From positions 1 through 64,000 of the forward strand of contig JAANYP010007971.1 in the NCBI GenBank assembly GCA_020465985.1: a stretch of DNA of 64,000 nt. The letters run 5' to 3'. The stretch is from Centrapalus pauciflorus (taxonomy: Eukaryota > Streptophyta > Magnoliopsida > Asterales > Asteraceae). The notes under the pieces are model-generated. The model made no database searches. It was not told where the DNA came from and worked only from the letters and a program-made list of their open reading frames with translations. A program made the translations under genes and the position numbers. Shown here piece after piece: positions 1 through 9,261 of the stretch. Each line of letters opens with the position of its first letter. Within the stretch, counting starts at the first letter, position 1.

Positions 1-103
1 TTCCGACGAATTTCAGGAACCGGGCTTTCCATTGTTCGTATTCATCAGGATAGAGAACAGGTGGTCTGTTCTCAGATCCGAGTACAAGAGCTTCACGAGA
101 CAT
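1..103 (-). CDS. 5' end of a Ty1/copia gag, cut by the window edge
   Basis: Read on the minus strand from an ATG at 103, 34 codons stay open to the window edge. They encode a gag N-terminus with the motif RPPVLYPDEYEQWKARF, the tryptophan-centred start typical of plant copia Gag (capsid) proteins. It lies downstream of a PBS (1191-1202) and a 355-bp LTR (1205-1559) in the same orientation, so it belongs to a minus-strand copia element whose body lies outside the window. Gag would form the cytoplasmic virus-like particle. No zinc knuckle or pol can be seen here. The start is chosen because it is the first ATG with gag similarity after the leader. This copia family differs from copia A, B and C: both the gag and the LTR are unlike theirs. 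Confidence 0.7.
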   Translation of the reverse strand, partial: MSREALVLGSENRPPVLYPDEYEQWKARFLKFVG

Positions 104-1190
104 TATGAGTATAGGTGCTGATTGAGAATGTGGAGATCTTAGAGGTGGAAACTGAGTACAGATGGGTTGGACTGAAAACAGAATGTTCTGAATTCGGATG
201 CTTGAGTTCGGATGAACAGTGATTCGGATGGAGGAACCGAATTCGGAAGGATTGAATTTGGATGAAGTGATTTCGGATGAATAGTGAGTCGGATGGGTAG
301 ATTTCGGATGACTGTATTTCGGATGGGCCAATTTCGGATGAATAGTAATCCCGATGAAGGTCCCAATTCGGATGAGGGTCCTAAGTCGGATGAACAGTTG
401 TACTTAGGGTATAAAATTCGGATGACCGAAGTTCGGATGGACCTAAGGACCGAATTCGGATGAACCGAATTCGAATGAACAGTGATGATGGCCGAAATAT
501 GAATATCCGAAATAGGGACGAAGGCCGAATTCGGATTGTCCGTAATGGGGTGATCCGAAAAAAAATTTTGTAGAACAAGTCCCAATAAGTAAAAAATGGA
601 AAGCCTTTCCTGAACTTCGGATGGTCCGAAGTTCGGATAGGACCGAATTAAGGTCCGAAATTGGCTTAGTGGGTGTCCGAAATACACCTAAGTGTGGTCC
701 GAATTAGGATGGTTGTGGGGTCCGAATTTGGTACCTATATGGTCCGAAATGCTACAGTATATAATCCGAAATACAGCAGGTTTTTACGATTTTCTAAGGC
801 AGAATAGACAAAAATCGATTTTTATCAGTTTTAATGCCAAAAAAAAAACAGTTCTAAATGATTTATAAACTATTTTAAACACTTTTGGTAGTTTAAAACA
901 ACCTAGAAAACACTTAAAACTAGCATGAACACATGAAAAACCCACTTAAAAAACCCATATTTTCAAGCTTCAAAATGGTCGATTCTTGATGATTTTAACA
1001 AAGATATGGAAGTAAATGAGTTTAAAATCAGTATATAATGATAATGTGATGTTTATAGAACCATTATAACAGAAGAAACTCGAAAAACCATGGAAAATGA
1101 AGATCTAACCGGTTGAATATTGAAGAACTTCGAAGAACATGCACAACCCAGCAGATTCCGTAAATAATCAGTTGAAATCCACCCCTCTGA
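104..1190 (-). other. Untranslated leader of the minus-strand copia element
   Basis: This stretch of about 1.1 kb lies between the PBS and the gag ATG. I see no convincing coding region. The open frames at 139-687 and 381-578 arise only from the repeated TTCGGATG/CCGAA motif. The part from about 780 to 1190 is AT-rich with nothing recognisable. A leader this long is unusual for a copia element with a 355-bp LTR. Confidence 0.6.
139..775. repeat. Dispersed TTCGGATG / CATCCGAA motif cluster
   Basis: Dozens of copies of TTCGGATG, CCGAATTCGGATG and related short forms are spread at irregular spacing. They are not a strict tandem satellite. Similar TTCGGA-rich patches occur inside the gypsy LTRs at 21050-21320, 29115-29380, 36560-36820, 38405-38690 and 45240-45510, and a TTCGAATC variant occurs in copia A and B. 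Confidence 0.75.
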
Positions 1191-1202
1191 GCTCTGATAC
1201 CA
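1191..1202 (-). other. Primer-binding site (initiator tRNA-Met)
   Basis: The plus strand reads GCTCTGATACCA, the reverse complement of the plant iMet primer-binding site TGGTATCAGAGC. It lies two bases from the LTR edge at 1205, which fixes the element's orientation as minus. Confidence 0.9.
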
Positions 1203-1204
1203 AT

Positions 1205-1559
1205 TGTTAATATGAAATCCCGTATATATTCAGCACCTTGACGTTTTTCTCATCAAACACATGAAGAAACAAGCTCAATAAATGTGTTTTTAATAAGAAA
1301 GAAGACAATATGAATGTTGGTGAATATGGAAGAACAGTGGCGGCTCCAAGAGAAGATTCAAATGTAGGTCAACCGTATATTGTCAAAAAGCAACCCTAGG
1401 AGCCTTTATAGGCTCATTTAATTAACTTACAAGACTTGGCAACAATGGCCCCTACACTATTACATAAGAAAGAAATTACATAGAAATAAATACAAGACAC
1501 ATTACAATGTTAATAAATATTACAAAATAACTCGTAGGATCGAAATAATTAATCTAACA
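1205..1559 (-). repeat. 355-bp LTR of the minus-strand copia element (its 5' LTR)
   Basis: The segment begins TGTTAATATG and ends TAATCTAACA, giving a TGTTA...TAACA inverted terminal pair. It adjoins a PBS on its inner side. Its partner LTR is outside the window. To the right it is inserted in a gypsy LTR remnant (1560-2272). Confidence 0.8.
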
Positions 1560-2272
1560 CTTTCATACTAAATTCAATCTCTTTTGACCCTTTTCATCAT
1601 CCAACGAACACACACACTAAAACACACACAAATCTCTAAAAATCGTACTTAGAGGTTGATTCAGAAGCTGAAACTCAATATATATCAACTCTAACACTCG
1701 ATTTTAATGATTTCATAACAATATCATACATGCATCAACATTTAAACCCCAATTCTATGAATTCGGATTTTATAAGAACCGAACCAAAAACCTTCAAATT
1801 TCGATATTTAAAGAGATATTTACCTTAATTCGATGATTGCAGATGTTATAATTCCTTCCTAGAAATCTTGTTCCAGATTTTCAGCTTCAAAATCCAAGTT
1901 TTTTGATGATCTTCGAATTTTAGAGAGAGAGAGAGCCGAGAGATGAGTTCTAGAGAGAGGGAGTGTTGGTTGAAAATGAAAGACCTTTGGTCTTTTATTT
2001 CAAAATTCCCTATTTTAACACCTTTAGTCCCTCAACTCATCAGATCCCATTAAATACTGATTTATAAAATAAAAGATTTCTATCTTTCATTTATTATCCT
2101 TAATACTTAAATAATTGTTTTCACTTAAATAAATTGAAATTTCTAAATTTCCAAATAATACAATAAACTTTATAATTAATTCAAATTCCATACTAACTTT
2201 CATAATTCAACTTAAATTACAAATTTAAACTTAATAACTTCAAATACAAAATTTAAATCCGAGGATGTTACA
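1560..2272 (-). repeat. Ty3/gypsy LTR fragment, minus strand
   Basis: It ends with GGATGTTACA, the reverse complement of the TGTAACATCC start shared by the gypsy LTRs at 25589, 37680 and 44498. It has a GA/CT-rich tract near 1920-1970 and a CGGATTTTATAAGAACCGAACC block that matches those LTRs in order. The copia LTR at 1205-1559 interrupts it, so its other part lies outside the window. It was itself inserted in the ORF3 fragment that starts at 2273. Confidence 0.7.
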
Positions 2273-2799
2273 GTAGTTGTGAGCAAAAGAAAAATGTTTC
2301 GTCCGGCACTCCGAGATGAAGATGAAGGAGATGCATACTTTATATTGGAAGAAGAAGAAGCGATTGCCTCTCAACAGAGATCAAAGCGCCAACGCATAAT
2401 TCAAAGAGCTCCATCTACTTCAGCTACCGTTCCAACAACCACATCCACCGCTCCAACCACTTCAACCACTACTCCATCAACACCTACTCCTTTTACTGAA
2501 AATCAACAATTCTCAGAATTGAAAGGCAAGGTAGACTTCCAAACTGTCAAAATATTTCAGCTCTCGCAAGCTGTAAAAGAGCTCCAGCAACACAATTCCA
2601 GGTTAGAGCAGCAGAATGCTCAGCTTCAAACACAAGTGTCAGCCCTGCAATCTCAAATTATGACACTTTAGACCCTGGTCGAGCAAATAATGAAAGATCT
2701 ACAAGCTCAGGGGGAGAGCAGTTGCCGAGGCGATGTGTTGAGGGGAGTTCACAGAGATAGTGATGATGAAGGAGGTGACCCAAGTATGTAAAAAGACAG
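2273..2799 (+). pseudogene. Internal fragment of a copia ORF3 (coiled-coil region)
   Basis: The frame open from 2279 to 2671 matches the middle of ORF3 of copia A (about 16040-16600) and copia C (about 60300-60760): an acidic stretch, a basic patch, a Ser/Thr/Pro-rich linker, then a coiled coil containing FTENQQFSELKGKVDFQ and a heptad-like leucine/glutamine pattern. A TAG at 2669-2671 interrupts it, but homology continues in the same frame (a QAQGESS block) to about 2790. Both ends are cut by gypsy LTRs, at 2272 and 2800. It is therefore a dead scrap of an older copia insertion and not a separate gene. Its function is unknown; see ORF3 of copia A. Confidence 0.75.
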
Positions 2800-5003
2800 T
2801 GTAACATCCGGCCCTAAACCAGGTTAGCAACAAAACCCTAATCTACATTTAATAGTCAGTTATAGCCTAATCAATGGTCATTAGAAATTAATCAAGTGAT
2901 TAACAAGGCTTATTAGAAAATTCAACTCAATTAGAATCAAATTCATCGGTGCGATGAATCGGGAAATCAATTAATCCGATCAATTTACGATATGAGGGAT
3001 TAATTCAACTAAGTACATAATTAAATCATGATTAGTGACACTAATCATACACTAATACAATTACTTAACCTTAATTATGCAAGACTAAAACAATTAATTA
3101 AAACAATGCATCCAAAAGTATTTATGAATTTACAAAAAAAGGGAAATACAAGAATACATTTCTAAATACTTTTATACAAAAAAAAAGAAAAATACACCAC
3201 AAATACACTATATAGGCCGGCCAAGTAAAGGACCACAAAGGACCTATGAAATAATTTTTTACTCAGCATTTCTACATCAAATCCTCCTCTTTCCTTTCAT
3301 CCAAGATTTTACAACTCCTTTCATCATTTCACCACCTTTTTCTCCTCTATAAATAGAACCACCACTTCACCTCATTTCTCACACCTTGCAAAGCAAAATC
3401 ACTCTCTCATTTCTCTCTTCAAAACCGGCCAAGGCCTCAAGCCAAAGCCAAAATTGTGCAACTTTCATATTCTTGTAATTTTCAAGTGTTTTTGGGTGAA
3501 ATCTTCCAAGAGTTTCAACTTCTACTTGGATTCATCTTTCAAATACCCCAAAGTAAGTAAATACTAGCTTATATCATCTTATATTTATGTTTATATAAGT
3601 CTTGCATAATATATATAATCACCTACAACCACAAGTTTCATAAAAACTCAAGTTTATAAGTTTCTAGTTCTTATTTTAAGTTATTTCTTTAAATATGTTT
3701 ATGAATATGTAAACACATTATAAAAGTGTTAATATTATGAAAACATGTGATATATATGTGTTTTTATAACTATTATGGCTTTTATACAAGTAGTCTTTGA
3801 ATAAACAACAAGAATCATAAGTTGTTGTAAGTTTATAAACTACAGATTTTCGGCAGAAAACTTATATCGACTTTGAAAAATCATAACTAATTCATAACTC
3901 AACGAAATGAGTTGATTCTTGTCTCAAAAGTTAGATCTATGTCTTAACTATAGATCTGTAATTTTTCATACTTTATTTTGGAGTTTAAGACCTCCAGAAA
4001 TCATTTGGGAAAACGAAAGTTTGACAGCTCAAAAATGGCCAACATGGCGTTTTTAACGAGCTTTTTCACCAACCTAAACAACTCGAAAAATGGTCATTCT
4101 TGATTCTAAAAATCCTTTGTATATAGTAGTTTAAGGTCCTAGAATACCAAAGTCTAAAACATTTTGGAGCTTGGTTAAAAACAGCCTCAAAGTAGGCCGA
4201 AAAACCTCCGAAAAAGCTGGAAAATTATATATATATAAACTTGACGTTTTAAGCAAATCTTATTTATAAACTTGTAATGTTGGGTGATTTAAGACATAAA
4301 AATCTATAAATATACCTATTATCATATATTAGTGATATTAAGTCCTTATTATCATTTAGGACTCGGTTAAACATCTCCGGTTTCATCACCCATCAAACAA
4401 CGCAAACTTGCATTTTTGCGCACATTTTGCCATCACAAGTTCGGTGAGTCTTCATAGCCCCTATTTTCACTATCTATTGGGGTGGAAATACATGCACTGT
4501 TTTCATTTGGACATCAAAACTGTTTATTTCTTATATGTATTACATGTTTGGATCCCATCAGCCCTTATATCATGAACCGTTAATTGCATTTATTTGTAAG
4601 CGCGGATATATTGTGGATAGATCTATCGGGAGTCATGTCCCCCATTCGTGTTAGCTCGGTTCGGCTAACAGCGAGTGCATATATATTCAACACACGGTAT
4701 TACGTATGGGAATACTGCACAGGGCAAACTCATTCTAATTAAGCTTCGAATGCATGATGGTTTATGTAATACATACACGGAATTTATGATTTTATAAATT
4801 CAACTCATCTGATAATGTCCATACAACTGGTCTTTTCGCGTAAACCTATGAGCTCACCAACAATTTTTGTTGACGTATTTTAGCATGTATTTTCAGGTAA
4901 TTAAGGCAAGTATGCCTTCAGAAGTAACCACTTTCAAGCTTCCGCACTTAAGGAGTCGCATTCTTTTTCAAACCGTCGGAGATTTATTTGCATTATTTTG
5001 GAC
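2800..5003 (+). repeat. Truncated gypsy-like LTR with a TATA box
   Basis: It starts TGTAACATCC like the other gypsy LTRs here but is otherwise diverged (GGCCCTAAACC follows). It has no coding region. A TATA box lies at 3348-3355, followed by a CT-rich stretch expected near a transcription start. The last part (about 4840-5003) resembles the region near an LTR 3' end. No CA terminus or PBS is reached before copia A begins at 5004, so the right end is missing. Five bases before it (GACAG, 2795-2799) would be its target duplication. It could be a solo or a 5' LTR. Confidence 0.55.
3348..3355 (+). promoter_or_regulatory. TATA box of the gypsy-like LTR
   Basis: TATAAATA sits in a pyrimidine-rich context about 550 bp from the LTR start, a normal place for the U3/R boundary promoter of a long plant LTR. 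A start site would be expected near 3380. Confidence 0.5.
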
Positions 5004-5650
5004 TGTTGGTACATCCCGTGTGACGATAGCAGTCTAAGTTATCTTACATTGTGATTTTGCATATGTTTGGTATATATATATTATATATGATTGATGATTA
5101 TCAGTGTTTGTATGTTTGAACTTGATGTAACGTATTACAAGAAGTTCAAACATAAAACTCAAAGATAAAATCAATCATAAGGTAATATTATAAGTTTCAT
5201 CACTTAAGTGTTTAAGTGTATTGGCTAGATTCGAATAGGTTAAGGAAGGCATTCGAATCTGTGATAGATTCGAATGTATCCATAGATTCGAATATAGGTT
5301 AGATTCGAATCTGTCAGATGGACAGATTCGAATAGGGCCTTAGGCCAGATTCGAGGTTGGCCCACAACAGACTCGAATCAGGGTCTATAATTAGGGATAG
5401 ACTCGAATGATTAAGAGACCTTTGGCAGAATTCGTGAGGAATTAAGCAATAGGCGATCTCGAGTTTATCAGCTAGGTGAGTCCCGTTTCGGAGAGAATTA
5501 GTACGTAGGATCGTTCGTGTGTCGTTCGTTCAGCGTCTAATAGTCTCCGTGTTTCCGTTGGTTGAGAGTTGTTCGTCTAACCGTCAACGAGGATTCCGCA
5601 CTCGTTCACGGATCCGCGTCTAGATAGATCTTGCAGTGGTAGACCTTACA
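5004..5650 (+). repeat. 5' LTR of copia A (647 bp)
   Basis: It begins TGTTGGTACATCCC and ends GACCTTACA, and is repeated at 17849-18494. It holds many ATTCGAATC motifs (about 5225-5420). It is followed by AG and then the PBS. Confidence 0.95.
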
Positions 5651-5652
5651 AG

Positions 5653-5665
5653 TGGTATCAGAGCC
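5653..5665 (+). other. Primer-binding site of copia A
   Basis: TGGTATCAGAGCC, complementary to the 3' end of plant initiator tRNA-Met, two bases after the LTR. Confidence 0.95.
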
Positions 5666-6363
5666 TACGGAGTGTTCGTGGTGTTCTTCGTGTTCATCAG
5701 ATACATTCTAGGTTTCTTGACGCTAGTTGGACGGTTTTTCTCTCAAAAACGTGTTTTTGAGCTTAGCAAATTCATATTCGGGAAACACTTTGTGGTTTTT
5801 CACGTTTTTGGTCGAAATCATTATTTTTCGTTTGAAAAATAGTGATTTAATCCGTAAAACGTCAAAAAATCAAAGTGTTAGCCGTTTTTTCGAGTTTGCG
5901 GCGCTCGAATCTATAGGGGTAATTAGGGTTTTACTTTATTTTCGAGTCTAACCAAAATACGCTCCTTTCGAGTCATTTTCAGTCAGTTTCGAGTCTGTGG
6001 TGTTTCGAATCTGTTATTACATTCGAATTGGATCTCGAGTCTATATTGTTTCGAGTTTGTTTCGAGTTTGTTACTGTTTCGAGTCTTTGCTTCGATTCTG
6101 CTGAATTTCGATTCTATTGTGCCTTCGATTCTAAAGGTCTTCGAGTCTAAGGGGTCCTTCGAATCTGTCAAATCTTCGAATCTAAGGAATTGTTCGAATC
6201 TGCCATAATTTCGAATCTAATTGAATTAAGATACTTAATCGAATTTAATACCAAATAAATTGGAATCTAATTACATTCGAATCTATCTAGATTCGAAAGA
6301 GTTAATCCACATTAGTTTCGAATTAAATTAATTAAGTCTAAAATTCAATTTGTTTCAGAAAAG
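5666..6363 (+). other. Leader of copia A, rich in TTCGAATC/TTCGAGTC motifs
   Basis: About 700 nt between the PBS and the gag ATG. The short open frames (5636-5842, 5727-5951) show no similarity to anything I know. From about 5900 to 6350 there are repeated TTCGAATCT/TTCGAGTCT units. TTTGTTTCAG just before the gag ATG looks like a splice acceptor, but copia B does not keep it. Confidence 0.6.
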
Positions 6364-9240
6364 ATGTCAAACCTTCAGAAATTCCTTGAAATGGATCACG
6401 AAGTTGGGAAGGCTAATGCACCACCAAAGCTGATGAAAGTTGAGGATTACTACTGGTGGAAGGACAGATTTACGGATTTTGTACGATTCAACGATATGCG
6501 CATGTGGGTGTGCATTGATGAAGGGTACATTCCACCAGTATCTGAGGTAGAAGGCCGTCAAAAGGTTCTGTCATACCAGATGATGAAAGAGGATGACAAG
6601 AAACTATTTGAAGCTGAAAACAAGGCTTTCTCTATTATCCGAATGGCGTTACCTCAAGATATCTTGCACACATTTCGGACTCAAAGGACGTCGAAAGAAC
6701 TTTGGGAGTCTCTCCAGAAAAGGTGTGAGGGTAATCCACGGGTACGAAGAAAGCGTACAGAGCTGTTGACCCAACAGTTTGCAATTTTCAAGGCTCTTAA
6801 GGATGAACAGTTGGATGATATTATCACACGATTCTATCATCTGATAACAGAGCTTGAAAGTCACGACATTGAGTACTCGGACAGTGACAAGAACAACAAG
6901 CTTCTTGATGCCCTACCAGCCAAATGGGCTATGTACGTGGCAATGATTAAGCTGAATGAAGATAAATACTATGCTCAATCACTGGATGACATCGTGGGAA
7001 CGTTAAGGGCATACCACTTCGAAATGATAAAGGCTGAGACTGATTACGAGCAAGTCCAAAATCCGGCTATGTATTTTGGAAAGACATCAAAATCATCAGT
7101 GACAGCTGATCAGAAGAGTGCTACAACGTTTTTCACCGGAGAAACGTCATCGCCACCAGAGTCCGAAGACTCACTAAATCGCGCGTTCTTAGGGTTAGGA
7201 AGATCGGAAGAACCGCAACCTCAAGTCCAACAGGCATCGACCAGTCAGAGCTATTCGAAGATGCCAATGAGCGCAAAGTCGGCGGAAGAACATCTGAATC
7301 TGCTTGCTTCGTTTGTGGCCGCATACGGAAATTGCGTTCAAGGGAAGATTAATGATCCGGCTCTTTGGGATGAAGATTACGATCAGGTCGACCCTGATGA
7401 CTTAGAGGAAATGGATCTTAAGTGGCAACTGGCCATGGTGACCCAGAGGGTTAAAAGATTCATTAAGAGAACTGGGAGGAATCTGCAAATGAACAACAAA
7501 GGGATAGGATTTGATAAGTCTAAGGTCAAATGCTACAACTGTCAGGGATTGGGACATTTCGCCAGGGAGTGTCAAAGACCGAAGGTAGAATCATACCAAG
7601 GACAGAATCAGCATCAAGGACAGTACCAACATCAGTCCCAACAGAGATACCTTCCGAGTTCTTCATTTGGTCAAGCCAATCTAGCGGGTCTAATATCCAA
7701 TGTCACGTCTGACAGACAGCTAGATGGTACCTATGACTGGAGTTCACATCCTGAGTCCAATGCTAGAGCCTTCATGGCTGAAGTTACGGAGAATGGTTGT
7801 GATGAAGATGAGCAGACCACAAGGGAAAACAGTCCGATGTGGGTAGAGAAGGCGAATGATCAAACCGTGCTGGAGTTTGCTGCTCAGATGGCCAACGTGG
7901 AATCTGATAACTCTAAGGTTAGTCTTTCTATCTCTCTATTTCGTGATTTATGTGCTTTATGTGTTAGTTCTAACGATAGGTTAAATCTAGTCTTAGACTC
8001 ACATAAGACCATAGCTGCTCAAAATGAAAATTTAAAAATTGAAAATGCTAGCCTAAATGATATAAAACAAGATTTAAAAGAAAAGCTTAAGGCTGATGCT
8101 CAAGACGTAATCGTTCTAAAAGACAAACTGAGTGAGCAGTGTGTTAGGATAGAACTTATGTATGAGCACGTAGAGGCCTTGACCAAAAGTCTGAAAGACA
8201 AGGACATAGAGCTAGCCGAGACCAAGGTTAAGGTAGCAGAGGCAAATAGCAAGCTGGAAAAGTTTAGGAATTCGAGCCTAAACCTAGGGAAAGTCTTAGA
8301 TGCTCAAAGACAGTCTAAGAAGCCTGTAGGTCTAGGTTTTCACGAAATTCCTCCACCTTTCAATGATAACTATGTGCCTCAGCCTCAGGAGAAAACTGAC
8401 AAGTCAGTAGTTTTAGAGGACCTACCTGAACCGACACCTGAGCCTAAAGTTGAAAATACACCTAAGGTGACTGACTCAACCGTCAAGGTCAAGAAAGTGA
8501 AATTTGTGTCTTCCTCCAGTGAAACACCTGCAGGAAAACAGAAGATTTCATGGGCTGACCAGGTCGAAGAGTCAGACACAATAGATGTACCAAAGGAAGT
8601 AGACACCAGTGAGACACCTAGATCTAAGGGACCACCCAAAAAGTCCATGGATAAGATGTCTTGCTTTAGATGTCACGAGAAAGGGCACGTTGCTTCTCAC
8701 TGTCCAAATAGGAAAGCTGATGTTACCCCTAAGACAGTGAATCCAACACCTGTTAAGCCCTCACCAAGTGTGGCGAGCACTAGTAGTTCTCAGAGTACCG
8801 AGAAAACTGTGCAGGCCGCACCAAAACCTGTTGTGAAACAAACACCGGTTAAGGTTGGACCAAAAGAAGTGGTTAGGACAAATTCACCGAATCGTGTCAT
8901 TAATCAATCTAGGTCAGCACCTCAACAACTCTATAGGAGCACAACACCTAGCAGGTCACACACTCCAGTTAGGTCACATACTCCTGTTAGACAATATGTT
9001 CCGGTAAAAGCTCAGGGATCACAGTCTGAAATGCATTATAATAAGACTTATTCTAGAGCATCACAACAAATGCCTACTCAAAGGCAAAGAGTGAATCTAA
9101 ATCACTCGGCACCACACCAGAATTCAGTTCAAAGGCCCAAGTCACCTGAAAGGCGAGATGGGTACTTGAAAGAGTTCAAGTATGTGGACGAGAATGGTAT
9201 TACCAAGTCAGTCATGGCTTGGGTTCCCCGTGATAACTAA
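6364..9240 (+). CDS. gag: Gag of copia A
   Basis: A 958-residue nucleocapsid/capsid polyprotein, long for a copia Gag. The N-terminal third is the capsid region ([16 protein letters not shown] near residue 30, then a UBN2/Retrotran_gag-like helix-rich part). A CX2CX4HX4C zinc knuckle lies near residues 390-403 ([14 protein letters not shown]), an AT-rich segment coding a coiled coil at about 535-640, a second knuckle near 767-780 ([14 protein letters not shown]), and a Ser/Pro/Arg-rich tail. It would package element RNA in cytoplasmic particles. The start is the first ATG after the leader and is the same in copia B. It ends at TAA (9238-9240), in the same frame as pol. The frame is fully open, so Gag may still be made although pol is broken. 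Confidence 0.9.
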   Translation: MSNLQKFLEMDHEVGKANAPPKLMKVEDYYWWKDRFTDFVRFNDMRMWVCIDEGYIPPVSEVEGRQKVLSYQMMKEDDKKLFEAENKAFSIIRMALPQDILHTFRTQRTSKELWESLQKRCEGNPRVRRKRTELLTQQFAIFKALKDEQLDDIITRFYHLITELESHDIEYSDSDKNNKLLDALPAKWAMYVAMIKLNEDKYYAQSLDDIVGTLRAYHFEMIKAETDYEQVQNPAMYFGKTSKSSVTADQKSATTFFTGETSSPPESEDSLNRAFLGLGRSEEPQPQVQQASTSQSYSKMPMSAKSAEEHLNLLASFVAAYGNCVQGKINDPALWDEDYDQVDPDDLEEMDLKWQLAMVTQRVKRFIKRTGRNLQMNNKGIGFDKSKVKCYNCQGLGHFARECQRPKVESYQGQNQHQGQYQHQSQQRYLPSSSFGQANLAGLISNVTSDRQLDGTYDWSSHPESNARAFMAEVTENGCDEDEQTTRENSPMWVEKANDQTVLEFAAQMANVESDNSKVSLSISLFRDLCALCVSSNDRLNLVLDSHKTIAAQNENLKIENASLNDIKQDLKEKLKADAQDVIVLKDKLSEQCVRIELMYEHVEALTKSLKDKDIELAETKVKVAEANSKLEKFRNSSLNLGKVLDAQRQSKKPVGLGFHEIPPPFNDNYVPQPQEKTDKSVVLEDLPEPTPEPKVENTPKVTDSTVKVKKVKFVSSSSETPAGKQKISWADQVEESDTIDVPKEVDTSETPRSKGPPKKSMDKMSCFRCHEKGHVASHCPNRKADVTPKTVNPTPVKPSPSVASTSSSQSTEKTVQAAPKPVVKQTPVKVGPKEVVRTNSPNRVINQSRSAPQQLYRSTTPSRSHTPVRSHTPVRQYVPVKAQGSQSEMHYNKTYSRASQQMPTQRQRVNLNHSAPHQNSVQRPKSPERRDGYLKEFKYVDENGITKSVMAWVPRDN

Positions 9241-9261
9241 CCTATTTTCTTTCATGTGCAG
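9230..9261 (+). promoter_or_regulatory. Acceptor-like sequence across the gag-pol stop
   Basis: The stop codon sits in AACTAACC, a branch-point-like sequence, followed by a pyrimidine-rich run and TGTGCAG ending at 9261. The arrangement fits a plant 3' splice site. Pol opens immediately after. The same sequence is kept in copia B (minus strand, about 52233-52264). Splicing here is inference only. Confidence 0.4.

Noticed and set aside
139..687. 182-residue open frame on the minus strand
   Set aside because: Composed only of the repeated TTCGGATG motif read as RIR/PNFGPS; no domain and no conservation beyond the repeat.
5983..6171. 62-residue minus-strand frame in the copia A leader
   Set aside because: Arises from the TTCGAATC repeats; no homologue in the copia B leader.
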